A DNA stretch of 6,470 nt. It comes from an uncultured Bacillota bacterium (GTDB lineage Bacteria > Bacillota > Clostridia > Peptostreptococcales > Anaerovoracaceae). Below, one piece after another: positions 1-5,870 of the stretch (within the stretch, counting starts at the first letter, position 1; the number at the start of each line of letters is the position of its first letter). The stretch is taken from assembly GCA_902465215.1 (NCBI GenBank), contig CABQMM010000074.1:1-6470 (forward strand). The letters are read 5' to 3'. The notes beneath the pieces are model-generated. The model saw nothing but the letters and a program-made list of their open reading frames with translations, was not told where the DNA came from and searched no databases. Made by a program: the position numbers and the translations under genes.

Positions 1-501
1 ATCAAGAATGCCGGAAAGATGGTGTACGGCGTGGGCAAAATCGGTGATATTTTCAATATGAAAGGACTCGTGGAATCGGTTCATACCACAGACAATATGG
101 ACGGCGTGGACAAAACGATTGAAGCGATTAACATGGGCTTTGAGGGTTTTGTATTTACAAACCTCGTGGATTTCGACTCGAAGTACGGTCACAGAAGAGA
201 CCCGATCGGCTACGGCAAGGCAATCGAGGAGTTCGACGCAAGACTTCCGGAAATTATGGATGTTATGGGGCCTGAAGATGTGCTGATGATTTGCGCAGAT
301 CATGGAAACGACCCGACAGCGCCGAGAACGGATCACACGAGAGAATACATTCCGCTGATTGTATACGGAAAGGAATGCCGCGAGGGCGTAAACCTCGGAA
401 CGAGAAGCTCCTTTGCAGACATCGGTGCGACCGTGTGTGACCTTCTCGAAGTCGGACACAGCTCAGTTGGAACAGGATTCAAAAATTTGATTATAAAATA
501 G
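1..501 (+). CDS. deoB: Phosphopentomutase, C-terminal part (gene starts before the window)
   Basis: DeoB interconverts ribose 1-phosphate or 2-deoxyribose 1-phosphate with the 5-phosphates, in the cytoplasm, linking nucleoside breakdown to central carbon metabolism. The reading frame is open from base 1, giving 166 residues, about 40% of the roughly 390 usual for the family. What is visible is the metal-binding end of the alkaline-phosphatase-like fold. There is DFDSKYGHRRD (Asp59 and His64 of the fragment), ADHGNDPT (Asp100, His101) and DHTREY (His112). Their spacing matches the Asp, His, Asp, His, His manganese ligands known in Bacillus DeoB. Seventeen bases separate its stop codon from pdp, whose product feeds it, so the two are almost certainly co-transcribed. 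The promoter and the N-terminus, with the phosphorylated Thr, lie outside the window. No damage is seen in the visible part. A related phosphoglycerate mutase or alkaline phosphatase is unlikely given the DFDxxxGHRRD signature. Confidence 0.96.
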   Translation: MKNAGKMVYGVGKIGDIFNMKGLVESVHTTDNMDGVDKTIEAINMGFEGFVFTNLVDFDSKYGHRRDPIGYGKAIEEFDARLPEIMDVMGPEDVLMICADHGNDPTAPRTDHTREYIPLIVYGKECREGVNLGTRSSFADIGATVCDLLEVGHSSVGTGFKNLIIK

Positions 502-518
502 GAAACAGGTGAGACATT

Positions 519-1832
519 ATGAGTTACAATATGAATGATATCATCTATAAGAAAAGAGAAGGCGGCAAGCTTTCAAAGGACGAAATTGAGTATTTTATCA
601 AAGGTTATGTTGCCGGAGACATTCCCGACTATCAGGCGTCGGCACTTTTAATGGCAATCTTTTTTAGGGGTCTCGATCGGGAGGAAACCTTCCAGCTCAC
701 GAACGCCATGCGCTATTCGGGAGATACCATCGACCTTTCTTCGATTAAGGGTGTGAAAGTTGACAAGCATTCGACCGGCGGCGTCGGCGATAAGACTACG
801 CTGATTGTGGCACCTCTGGCGTCTGCATGCGGCGTTCCGATTGCGAAGATGAGCGGACGCGGACTCGGGTTTACGGGCGGAACCGTAGACAAGATGGAAT
901 CCATCCCGGGCTTCCGTACATCGCTTGAACCGGAAGAATTCCTGAATCAGGTAAATACAATCGGAATGGCGGTAATCGGGCAGACAGCTCACATTACGCC
1001 TGCTGACAAGAAGCTCTATGCACTCAGGGATGTTACGGCAACCGTTGACAATTTCGGTCTGATTGCCTCGTCGATTATGAGCAAAAAACTCGCAGCGGGA
1101 AGCGACGCAATCGTGCTTGATGTCAAGGTCGGCGACGGCGCGTTTATGGAAAACCTCGAAGATGCCGTTACACTGGCGGATTTGATGGTCGATATCGGCC
1201 GCAATGCAGGAAGAAGAACCGTTGCGGCAATTACCGAGATGGGACAGCCGCTGGGCTGTGCAGTCGGAAATGCACTCGAGGTTATAGAAGCAATCGAAAC
1301 GCTGAAAGGCCACGGACCGGAGGATATCACCGTGCTTGCCGAGAAACTGGCAGGCATTATGATTTACCTAGGCGGCAAGGCAGAGACACCGGAGCAGGGA
1401 CATGATATGGCAGAAGATGCGCTAAGGAGCGGCAAAGGACTTGCACAGTTCCGTAGATTTGTGGAAGCACAGGGCGGAAATCCGGCAGTGGTTGAGGACT
1501 ACTCCCTGTTCCCGCAGGCAGCGCACAAACTGGAGCTTAAGGCAGAAACAGACGGATATGTTGCAAGGATTGCGGCAAGATGCATCGGCCTTGCTTCGCA
1601 GCACACCGGAGCGGGCAGAGCCACGAAAGAAGACACCATCGACCTTTCCGCAGGCATCTATGTGCACAAGAAGGTCGGCGATGCGGTAAGCAAAGGCGAC
1701 ATCCTCGCAACTTTCTACGGCAATGACGCGGCGAAACTCGATAATGCGATCGAAGAGGCACGCAAAGCCTTTGTAATATCACCGGAAAAGGTTGAAAGAC
1801 CGAAGCTGATTAAGGAAATTATCGGGCTGTAA
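519..1832 (+). CDS. pdp: Pyrimidine-nucleoside phosphorylase
   Basis: This enzyme splits uridine, deoxyuridine and thymidine with phosphate into the free base and (deoxy)ribose 1-phosphate, which DeoB next door then uses. It is 437 residues long, close to the roughly 433 of Bacillus Pdp. The order is an N-terminal helical domain, then the phosphate-binding KHSTGGVGDKTTL at about 83-95, then the family signature SGRGLGFTGGTVDKME at about 112-127. By alignment with the structurally known Bacillus-type enzyme, Arg170 (LRDVTATV), Ser185 and Lys189 (SSIMSKK) should hold the pyrimidine base. The C-terminal domain, from about 340, has the usual DGYVARI and HKKVGDAVSKGD segments. The ATG at 519 is chosen because AGGTGAG lies 6 bases before it; a second ATG at 531 has no such site. 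Thymidine phosphorylase DeoA is the near alternative. The Bacillota-type length and the deoB neighbour favour Pdp, but substrate range cannot be read with certainty from sequence. Confidence 0.95.
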   Translation: MSYNMNDIIYKKREGGKLSKDEIEYFIKGYVAGDIPDYQASALLMAIFFRGLDREETFQLTNAMRYSGDTIDLSSIKGVKVDKHSTGGVGDKTTLIVAPLASACGVPIAKMSGRGLGFTGGTVDKMESIPGFRTSLEPEEFLNQVNTIGMAVIGQTAHITPADKKLYALRDVTATVDNFGLIASSIMSKKLAAGSDAIVLDVKVGDGAFMENLEDAVTLADLMVDIGRNAGRRTVAAITEMGQPLGCAVGNALEVIEAIETLKGHGPEDITVLAEKLAGIMIYLGGKAETPEQGHDMAEDALRSGKGLAQFRRFVEAQGGNPAVVEDYSLFPQAAHKLELKAETDGYVARIAARCIGLASQHTGAGRATKEDTIDLSAGIYVHKKVGDAVSKGDILATFYGNDAAKLDNAIEEARKAFVISPEKVERPKLIKEIIGL

Positions 1833-1854
1833 TCTGTGCAGATATGAAAAGCCT

Positions 1855-1879
1855 AATCTTGATTTACTAAATCAGGATT
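1855..1879 (+). other. Hairpin without U-tract between pdp and the next gene
   Basis: An 11-base left arm (1855-1865, AATCTTGATTT) can pair with the right arm (1869-1879, AAATCAGGATT) around a 3-base ACT loop, with one G-U wobble in the RNA. It starts 22 bases after the pdp stop codon and ends 8 bases before the ribosome-binding site of the next gene. The stem is AT-rich and is followed by CGATATTTG, not a T-run, so it is not a standard intrinsic terminator. It could be an mRNA 3'-end stabiliser, a processing site that separates the deoB-pdp message from the next gene, or chance. The pairing is seen directly; any role is inference. Confidence 0.5.
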
Positions 1880-1901
1880 CGATATTTGAGAGGTAAAGGA
1901 A

Positions 1902-2396
1902 ATGGGAAATCCAGCAATCGGTATTTTGCATAAAAATCCGGAAGCAGACTTGAATCAGGAGTTGCTTAGAAGATACAGAGGAAAAGTGGAACCCAAATCG
2001 TATAATTACAATCTCTTAGAACAGTATTTGGACGAGAATTTTGACTACAAAGAAAGAATTGTTGATGGTTTGGAACTACAATTTTTTAAGGAAAGTTATG
2101 AAGCAAACTGCCCTGAAGGGGTTGGGTTTTCACCGATTTCGTTCCTTATTTTGGAAAATTCCAAAAGTGAGCGGCTATATTCCGCACAATGTGATTCAAA
2201 TGAGATTACGCTTACTATCGAAAAAGAATCGGGCTTCTTCAGCACGGACTCGTGGGTGCTGCATGAAGAATTATTCCTCGCCCGCGGAGTAACGCAGGAG
2301 GACATAGAAAGTGAAAACAGAAAGTTTTTAGACTATCTGTTTTATTTGGACAAGCATAAGAGCGGCAGGGCACAGATTGGCCCGGCAGAGGAATAA
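1902..2396 (+). CDS. Unrecognised 164-residue soluble protein
   Basis: I do not recognise this family. The start at 1902 is supported by GAGAGG at 1888-1893, 8 bases upstream, and the frame is intact to TAA. The product is acidic and has no signal peptide or hydrophobic membrane stretch, so it is probably cytoplasmic. The pattern suggests a charged helical N-terminal third (to about residue 65), a strand-rich middle (about 75-115, with SFLILEN and ITLTIEKES), and a helical end (about 130-155). Only two cysteines occur and no catalytic motif stands out. Leucine codons set it apart: 10 of 19 are TTA or TTG, against 2 of 36 in pdp upstream. That fits either recent acquisition or a weakly expressed gene under little codon selection. 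It lies between a nucleoside phosphorylase and a cell-wall enzyme, and neither suggests a job for it. The complete frame with its own ribosome-binding site makes it a likely real gene. Confidence 0.8.
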   Translation: MGNPAIGILHKNPEADLNQELLRRYRGKVEPKSYNYNLLEQYLDENFDYKERIVDGLELQFFKESYEANCPEGVGFSPISFLILENSKSERLYSAQCDSNEITLTIEKESGFFSTDSWVLHEELFLARGVTQEDIESENRKFLDYLFYLDKHKSGRAQIGPAEE

Positions 2397-2422
2397 AAAA
2401 AGTAAAAAGTTATATTTAAAAC

Positions 2423-2471
2423 AAAAGCCTCATATACTTTACCACTAAAGGTGAAAGGGTGAGGCTTTTTT
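2423..2471 (+). terminator. Long terminator-like hairpin running into the dacF start codon
   Basis: AAAAGCCTCA (2423-2432) pairs perfectly with TGAGGCTTTT (2460-2469), and a run of six T (2466-2471) follows the GC-rich part, ending on the base before the dacF ATG. Inside, CTTTACC (2437-2443) can pair with GGT-G-AAAG (2450-2457, one bulged G) around an ACTAAA loop. This has the form of an intrinsic terminator for transcripts arriving from the hypothetical gene 26 bases upstream. Unusually, its 3' arm contains the ribosome-binding site of dacF. It may therefore act as terminator, as translational block, or both, on read-through RNA. The pairing is certain from sequence; termination in the cell is inferred. 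Confidence 0.75.
2454..2464 (+). promoter_or_regulatory. dacF ribosome-binding site, buried in the hairpin 3' arm
   Basis: AAAGGGTGAGG includes GGTGA (2458-2462) at 9 bases from the ATG at 2472, which fits anti-Shine-Dalgarno pairing. Its last five bases (2460-2464) belong to the outer stem of the terminator-like hairpin, and AAAG (2454-2457) belongs to the inner stem. The site is therefore largely hidden in any transcript that carries the left arm, and free in a transcript starting downstream of about 2433. Confidence 0.7.
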
Positions 2472-3707
2472 ATGTGGAAAAAGATAGTATCGAGTCTTGT
2501 GGGGGTAAGCTTGATTCTCTGCGGATTCGTCGGACTTTCACGATTAGGAGAAAAGCTGCCGAAGCAGGAGCCGATTGAAGTCGAAACCGTAAACGATGTG
2601 CCGAGCCGCGATAAAGGACCGCAGGCAGCCTTCAGCGTCGAAGCAAAGGGTGCGGTTCTGATTGATGCGGAGAGCGGAGAGGTCTTGTTTCAGCAGGATG
2701 CACATAAGGAGCTGCCGCTTGCGTCCGTAACGAAGGTTATGACGATGCTGCTCGTGATGGAGTCCGTGGAAAACGGCAAAATCACCCTTGACGATGAAGT
2801 TACGATTTCGGAACGCGCCGCTTCCATGGGCGGCAGTCAGATGTACATGGAGGTCGGCGAGACGCATCCGGTTCGTGAACTGATGGAAGGCGTTGCGATG
2901 GCGTCCGCTAACGACGGCTGTGTGGCACTTGCCGAATATGTGGCAGGCAGCGAAGAAATTTTCGTGGAGCGCATGAACGCCCGCGCGAAGGAACTGGGGA
3001 TGGTCGATACGCATTTTGTCAATACGAACGGACTTCCTGTAGCAGATCACTATTCCAGCGCATATGATATAGCAGTCATGTCGAAACGCCTCTACAGCTT
3101 CGAGGAAACCCACAAGTGGTTTACCACCTGGCAGAGCACAATAACCGTGGGACTTCCGGGCAAAGAGAAGGAGTTCGGACTGACGAACACCAACAAGCTG
3201 ATTAAAGCCTATCCGGGCTGCAACGGCATCAAAACCGGATTCACAAACGATGCGGGCTTCTGCCTCAGTGCATCGGCAACCAGAGACGACACACATCTGA
3301 TTGCAGTCGCACTCGGCTGCCAGACTTCCAAAATCCGAAACGCGCAAGTGGCAAAGCTGTTTGACTATGGATTTGCCAACTATGAGACAGTCGTTGCTGC
3401 CGAAAAAGGCGATGTTGTCGGCGAAATGCGGATTGCAAGGGGAACGCCTGATACGGTGCGTCTCGTAGCGGGTGAAAAAATGACAGCGCTTGCAGCAAAG
3501 GGTGAAAAAGATTCGGTGACAAGCGAAATCAAGCTGGATGAAAATGTACCGCTGCCGCTTGCGGCAGGCGATAAGGTCGGCGAAATGGTTGTATACAAAG
3601 GCGGAAAAGAAGTTGGCAGTTATCCTGTTTTAGCAGAGAAGGGTGTTGAAAAAGCAAGCTTCAAGGAGCTTGCGATGAGAAAAGTCACAGGTTGGAAAAA
3701 AGCCTGA
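2472..3707 (+). CDS. dacF: D-alanyl-D-alanine carboxypeptidase, DacF type (peptidase S11)
   Basis: This penicillin-binding protein removes the terminal D-Ala from peptidoglycan stem peptides outside the membrane, which limits cross-linking. All three active-site motifs are present: SVTK (Ser85 nucleophile, Lys88), SAN (145-147) and KTG (254-256). The family segment ERAASMGGSQMYMEVGE is at about 114-130. The catalytic domain covers about 52-300 and a PBP5-type C-terminal beta domain about 305-395. Its 411 residues are normal for the family. The N-terminus has a Lys-Lys start and a hydrophobic core (about 5-22), so it is exported. No clear AxA cleavage site or lipobox follows, so it may stay as an uncleaved anchor. 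A short amphipathic tail (about 395-410) could also touch the membrane. The start at 2472 is fixed by this signal segment. DacF versus DacA or DacB naming is by resemblance only, and no sporulation gene is in view to support a spore role. Confidence 0.93.
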   Translation: MWKKIVSSLVGVSLILCGFVGLSRLGEKLPKQEPIEVETVNDVPSRDKGPQAAFSVEAKGAVLIDAESGEVLFQQDAHKELPLASVTKVMTMLLVMESVENGKITLDDEVTISERAASMGGSQMYMEVGETHPVRELMEGVAMASANDGCVALAEYVAGSEEIFVERMNARAKELGMVDTHFVNTNGLPVADHYSSAYDIAVMSKRLYSFEETHKWFTTWQSTITVGLPGKEKEFGLTNTNKLIKAYPGCNGIKTGFTNDAGFCLSASATRDDTHLIAVALGCQTSKIRNAQVAKLFDYGFANYETVVAAEKGDVVGEMRIARGTPDTVRLVAGEKMTALAAKGEKDSVTSEIKLDENVPLPLAAGDKVGEMVVYKGGKEVGSYPVLAEKGVEKASFKELAMRKVTGWKKA

Positions 3708-3741
3708 ACGGAGAAAATCCAAGCGGGTTGTTACATGCGAA

Positions 3742-3750
3742 AGAGGAGGT
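3742..3750 (+). promoter_or_regulatory. Ribosome-binding site that fixes the GTG start at 3758
   Basis: AGAGGAGGT is a near-ideal Shine-Dalgarno sequence exactly 7 bases before the GTG at 3758. The only upstream in-frame ATG, at 3692, lies inside the end of dacF, has no comparable site, and would add 22 residues that do not resemble the protein family. This site therefore sets the start of the small gene. Confidence 0.9.
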
Positions 3751-3757
3751 AAATCAA

Positions 3758-4021
3758 GTGGAACAGGAATATATTCTGTCATTTTCATCTTTTTACAAAG
3801 CGGCGTATGCCCAGGATATGCTTGAGGAGAGCGGTATTCGCTCTACCATGAAAAAGCTGCCGCCCGAGCTTGTCAGATCATGCGGGACGGGGCTTTATCT
3901 CAGAAACAGCAATATCGAAGCGGTTATGGCGGTCATGGACAGCAAGCAGATCATACCGATCGGCGTTTTCCGCGTAAAAAGAGAGAGTCGAAATAAAAAA
4001 AGCTATATCAGAATCCGATAG
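3758..4021 (+). CDS. DUF3343 protein, putative Se/S carrier-like
   Basis: This is an 87-residue cytoplasmic protein starting at GTG, chosen because of the strong AGAGGAGGT site. It resembles DUF3343 (putative Se/S carrier protein-like) in its layout. An opening strand (EYILSFSS) is followed by a helix carrying the 'xAxxAQDMLEESGI' pattern, then a KKLPPELVRSCG segment with the family's single conserved cysteine (Cys42 in SCG). A strand (GLYLR) and a final helix (about 52-62) follow. Family members are thought, mainly from fusions and gene neighbours, to carry sulfur or selenium on that cysteine; this is not firmly shown. No selenium or cysteine desulfurase gene is in this window to support it here. 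The last 16 residues are strongly basic (8 Arg or Lys), an addition beyond the core fold. It begins 50 bases after dacF with no terminator between, so the two are probably co-transcribed. Its stop codon lies inside the following terminator stem. Confidence 0.85.
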   Translation: MEQEYILSFSSFYKAAYAQDMLEESGIRSTMKKLPPELVRSCGTGLYLRNSNIEAVMAVMDSKQIIPIGVFRVKRESRNKKSYIRIR

Positions 4022-4048
4022 GCTGCCAATCCGGCAGCCTATCATTTT
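4017..4048. terminator. Bidirectional terminator between convergent genes
   Basis: GATAGGCTGCC (4017-4027) and GGCAGCCTATC (4033-4043) form a perfect 11-bp stem with loop AATCC. On the plus strand it is followed by ATTTT. On the minus strand a T7 run (3995-4001 region) lies about 15 bases beyond the stem, so that side is less canonical. It sits between the ends of the DUF3343 gene (plus) and the ABC transporter gene (minus) and should stop transcripts from both. The DUF3343 stop codon TAG (4019-4021) is part of the left arm. There are 12 bases between the stem and the minus-strand stop codon. Confidence 0.85.
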
Positions 4049-4055
4049 ATGCGAA

Positions 4056-5870
4056 TTATGCAAACTGACTGTTATACAGCTTGGCATAAGCATCATCCGC
4101 GGCAAGGAGCTGTTTGTGATTTCCTTGCTCGATAATGTTGCCGTCTGCCATGACTAAAATCAAATCTGCATCGACAATCGTAGAAAGGCGATGGGCGATG
4201 ACGAAGCTGGTTCTGCCATGCATGAGCGCGTTCATCGCTTTGCTGATTTCCATTTCTGTGCGGGTATCGACCGAGGAAGTCGCTTCGTCGAGAATCAAAA
4301 TCGACGGGTCGCAGAGAAATACGCGGGCAATGGTCAGAAGCTGACGCTGACCGACGGAAATGTTTTCGGCATCGTTCGTGAGTAGCGTGGCATAGCCCTG
4401 CGGCAGCGTGCGGATAAAGAAGTCCGCGCGCGCAGCCTTTGCTGCTGCGACAATTTCCTCGTGGCTTGCATCAGGTTTTCCGTAAGCGATGTTTTCTGCA
4501 ATCGTACCCTCAAACAGCCATGTGTCCTGAAGAACCATGCCGAAGCGGCTGCGCAGTTCCTCTCTGCTCATCGAGAGGGTGTCCAGACCGTCAAGAAGAA
4601 TTTTGCCGTCATTTGCGTCGTAAAAGCGCATCAGCAGATTGACAAGCGTCGTTTTGCCGGCACCGGTACTGCCGACAATTGCAATTTTTTGACCCGGGAG
4701 CGCTTCAAAGGAAACATCATGCATGAGCGTCTTTTCCGGTGTATAGCCGAAACGAACATGAGAGAACACGATTTTTCCCTGTGCTTCGTCTGTGCTCATC
4801 GCATTGTCTGTCATAGCTGAGTTCTCTGCCATTTTCTCTCCGCTTGGCGAAGGTGGCATTTCTTCTTCATCCATCATTTCGTATACCCGTGTCATAGAGG
4901 CGAGCGCCGACTGCATGGAGTTAATCATATAGGAAAGCTCGGTAATCGGTTCTCCTGCCTGATTGACATACTGGAAGAATGCCTGAAAGACGCCGGGCGT
5001 CATGCTTCCTGTCAGCAGCATGCGGGCGCCGAGGATTGCAATTACAACCATGCCGGCGCGATTGACAAGGCGGATTCCCGGGTTGACTGCGTACATCACG
5101 AAGTCCGTCTTTTCGGAGGTACGCGCAAGCTTTTCTGCTGCTTCATGCACCTTCTGCGAACTTTGCTCCTCATAATTAAAGGCTTTGATTACCATACGGC
5201 CGCTGTAGGATTCCTCGACCAGTCCGTTGAGTCTGCCGACTGCTTCCTGCCGTTCCGTCGCAAAGCGCAGTGTTTTTTCAGCAATGCGGCTTGTCAGGAA
5301 AATCGAAAGAGCGGTAAAACCTAAAAAGACAAAGGTCAGAAGCACGCTGAAACGCAGCATCATCACGATGGATCCGATTACCGTGCCGACTGCGACAAAG
5401 AGACGAATCATGCCCGTTTGCAGGGCTTCGGATACTTTATCGAGGTCATTGGTGATATGACTCATCACCTCGCCCGCCTGATTCCGATCGTAATATGCGA
5501 GCGGCAGGCGATGCAGCTTTTCGGAAAGCTCGCTTCGAATTTGGCAGCTTAAACGCTCTGCAAAGCTTGCCATCGGGAAATTTTGTAATATATAGAAGAT
5601 TCCGGCTGCCGCATAAATCAGCAGAAGAATCAGAATCTGCTCGCCGCCGTCCGCCCATGTGAGGTGGAAGGCTTCGCCCGCAGCGCGGACTTCCTTGATT
5701 CGGTTCCAGATTAAGTCAACGGCGCTTGCGCTGTAAAGCGGCGCCAGAATATTAAAAACGGTGTAGGCTGCAACGGAAAAGAGCACGATAAGCAGCCGCA
5801 CTTTTTGTTTTCCCATCGAGCGGAGAAAACGACGAACCGTATCTTTCGTCTGTGTTTTATTTTCCTGCAT
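4056..5870 (-). CDS. ABC exporter half-transporter (permease plus ATPase) with the consensus catalytic residues
   Basis: A 604-residue fused ABC exporter subunit of the plasma membrane. The N-terminal transmembrane domain has about six helices (near 25-45, 79-97, 157-173, 176-195, 262-287 and 292-310). The ATPase domain has Walker A GSTGAGKT (400-407), Q-loop Gln448, signature ISVGQ (504-508) in place of LSGGQ, Walker B LILDE (525-529, catalytic Glu529), and switch His560 in AHRLSTI. Walker B and His are intact but the signature is degenerate, the mirror image of its partner upstream. ATG at 5870 is preferred over the in-frame GTG at 5879 because AAGGAAGTGA ends 5 bases before the ATG. The start overlaps the end of the upstream half by 14 bases, pointing to coupled translation. 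A Met/Ser/Asn-rich linker (about 337-363) joins the two domains. Lipid, peptide or drug export is possible, as in LmrCD- or BmrCD-type pairs; the substrate cannot be told. Confidence 0.93.
   Translation of the reverse strand: MQENKTQTKDTVRRFLRSMGKQKVRLLIVLFSVAAYTVFNILAPLYSASAVDLIWNRIKEVRAAGEAFHLTWADGGEQILILLLIYAAAGIFYILQNFPMASFAERLSCQIRSELSEKLHRLPLAYYDRNQAGEVMSHITNDLDKVSEALQTGMIRLFVAVGTVIGSIVMMLRFSVLLTFVFLGFTALSIFLTSRIAEKTLRFATERQEAVGRLNGLVEESYSGRMVIKAFNYEEQSSQKVHEAAEKLARTSEKTDFVMYAVNPGIRLVNRAGMVVIAILGARMLLTGSMTPGVFQAFFQYVNQAGEPITELSYMINSMQSALASMTRVYEMMDEEEMPPSPSGEKMAENSAMTDNAMSTDEAQGKIVFSHVRFGYTPEKTLMHDVSFEALPGQKIAIVGSTGAGKTTLVNLLMRFYDANDGKILLDGLDTLSMSREELRSRFGMVLQDTWLFEGTIAENIAYGKPDASHEEIVAAAKAARADFFIRTLPQGYATLLTNDAENISVGQRQLLTIARVFLCDPSILILDEATSSVDTRTEMEISKAMNALMHGRTSFVIAHRLSTIVDADLILVMADGNIIEQGNHKQLLAADDAYAKLYNSQFA

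Noticed and set aside
648..1313. Long minus-strand open frame opposite pdp (221 residues)
   Set aside because: It lies wholly within pdp in antisense, has a cysteine- and histidine-rich composition typical of a shadow frame, and resembles no family.
2410..2438. Promoter for dacF (TTATAT, 17-base spacer, TATACT)
   Set aside because: The -10 box is good but the -35 box matches only 2 of 6 bases, so it is not listed as a feature; it is kept only as part of the dacF hairpin hypothesis.
2544..3347. Long minus-strand open frame opposite dacF (267 residues)
   Set aside because: It is antisense to an intact, motif-complete dacF and is His/Cys/Arg-rich in the way of shadow frames, with no recognisable motif.
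3692..3757. Upstream ATG extension of the DUF3343 gene, giving 109 residues
   Set aside because: It overlaps the end of dacF by 16 bases, lacks a good ribosome-binding site, and adds residues unlike the family. The GTG at 3758 has AGAGGAGGT 7 bases upstream.
4022..4055. Small gene or regulatory RNA in the convergent gap
   Set aside because: The 34 bases are fully explained by the terminator hairpin and a short spacer.
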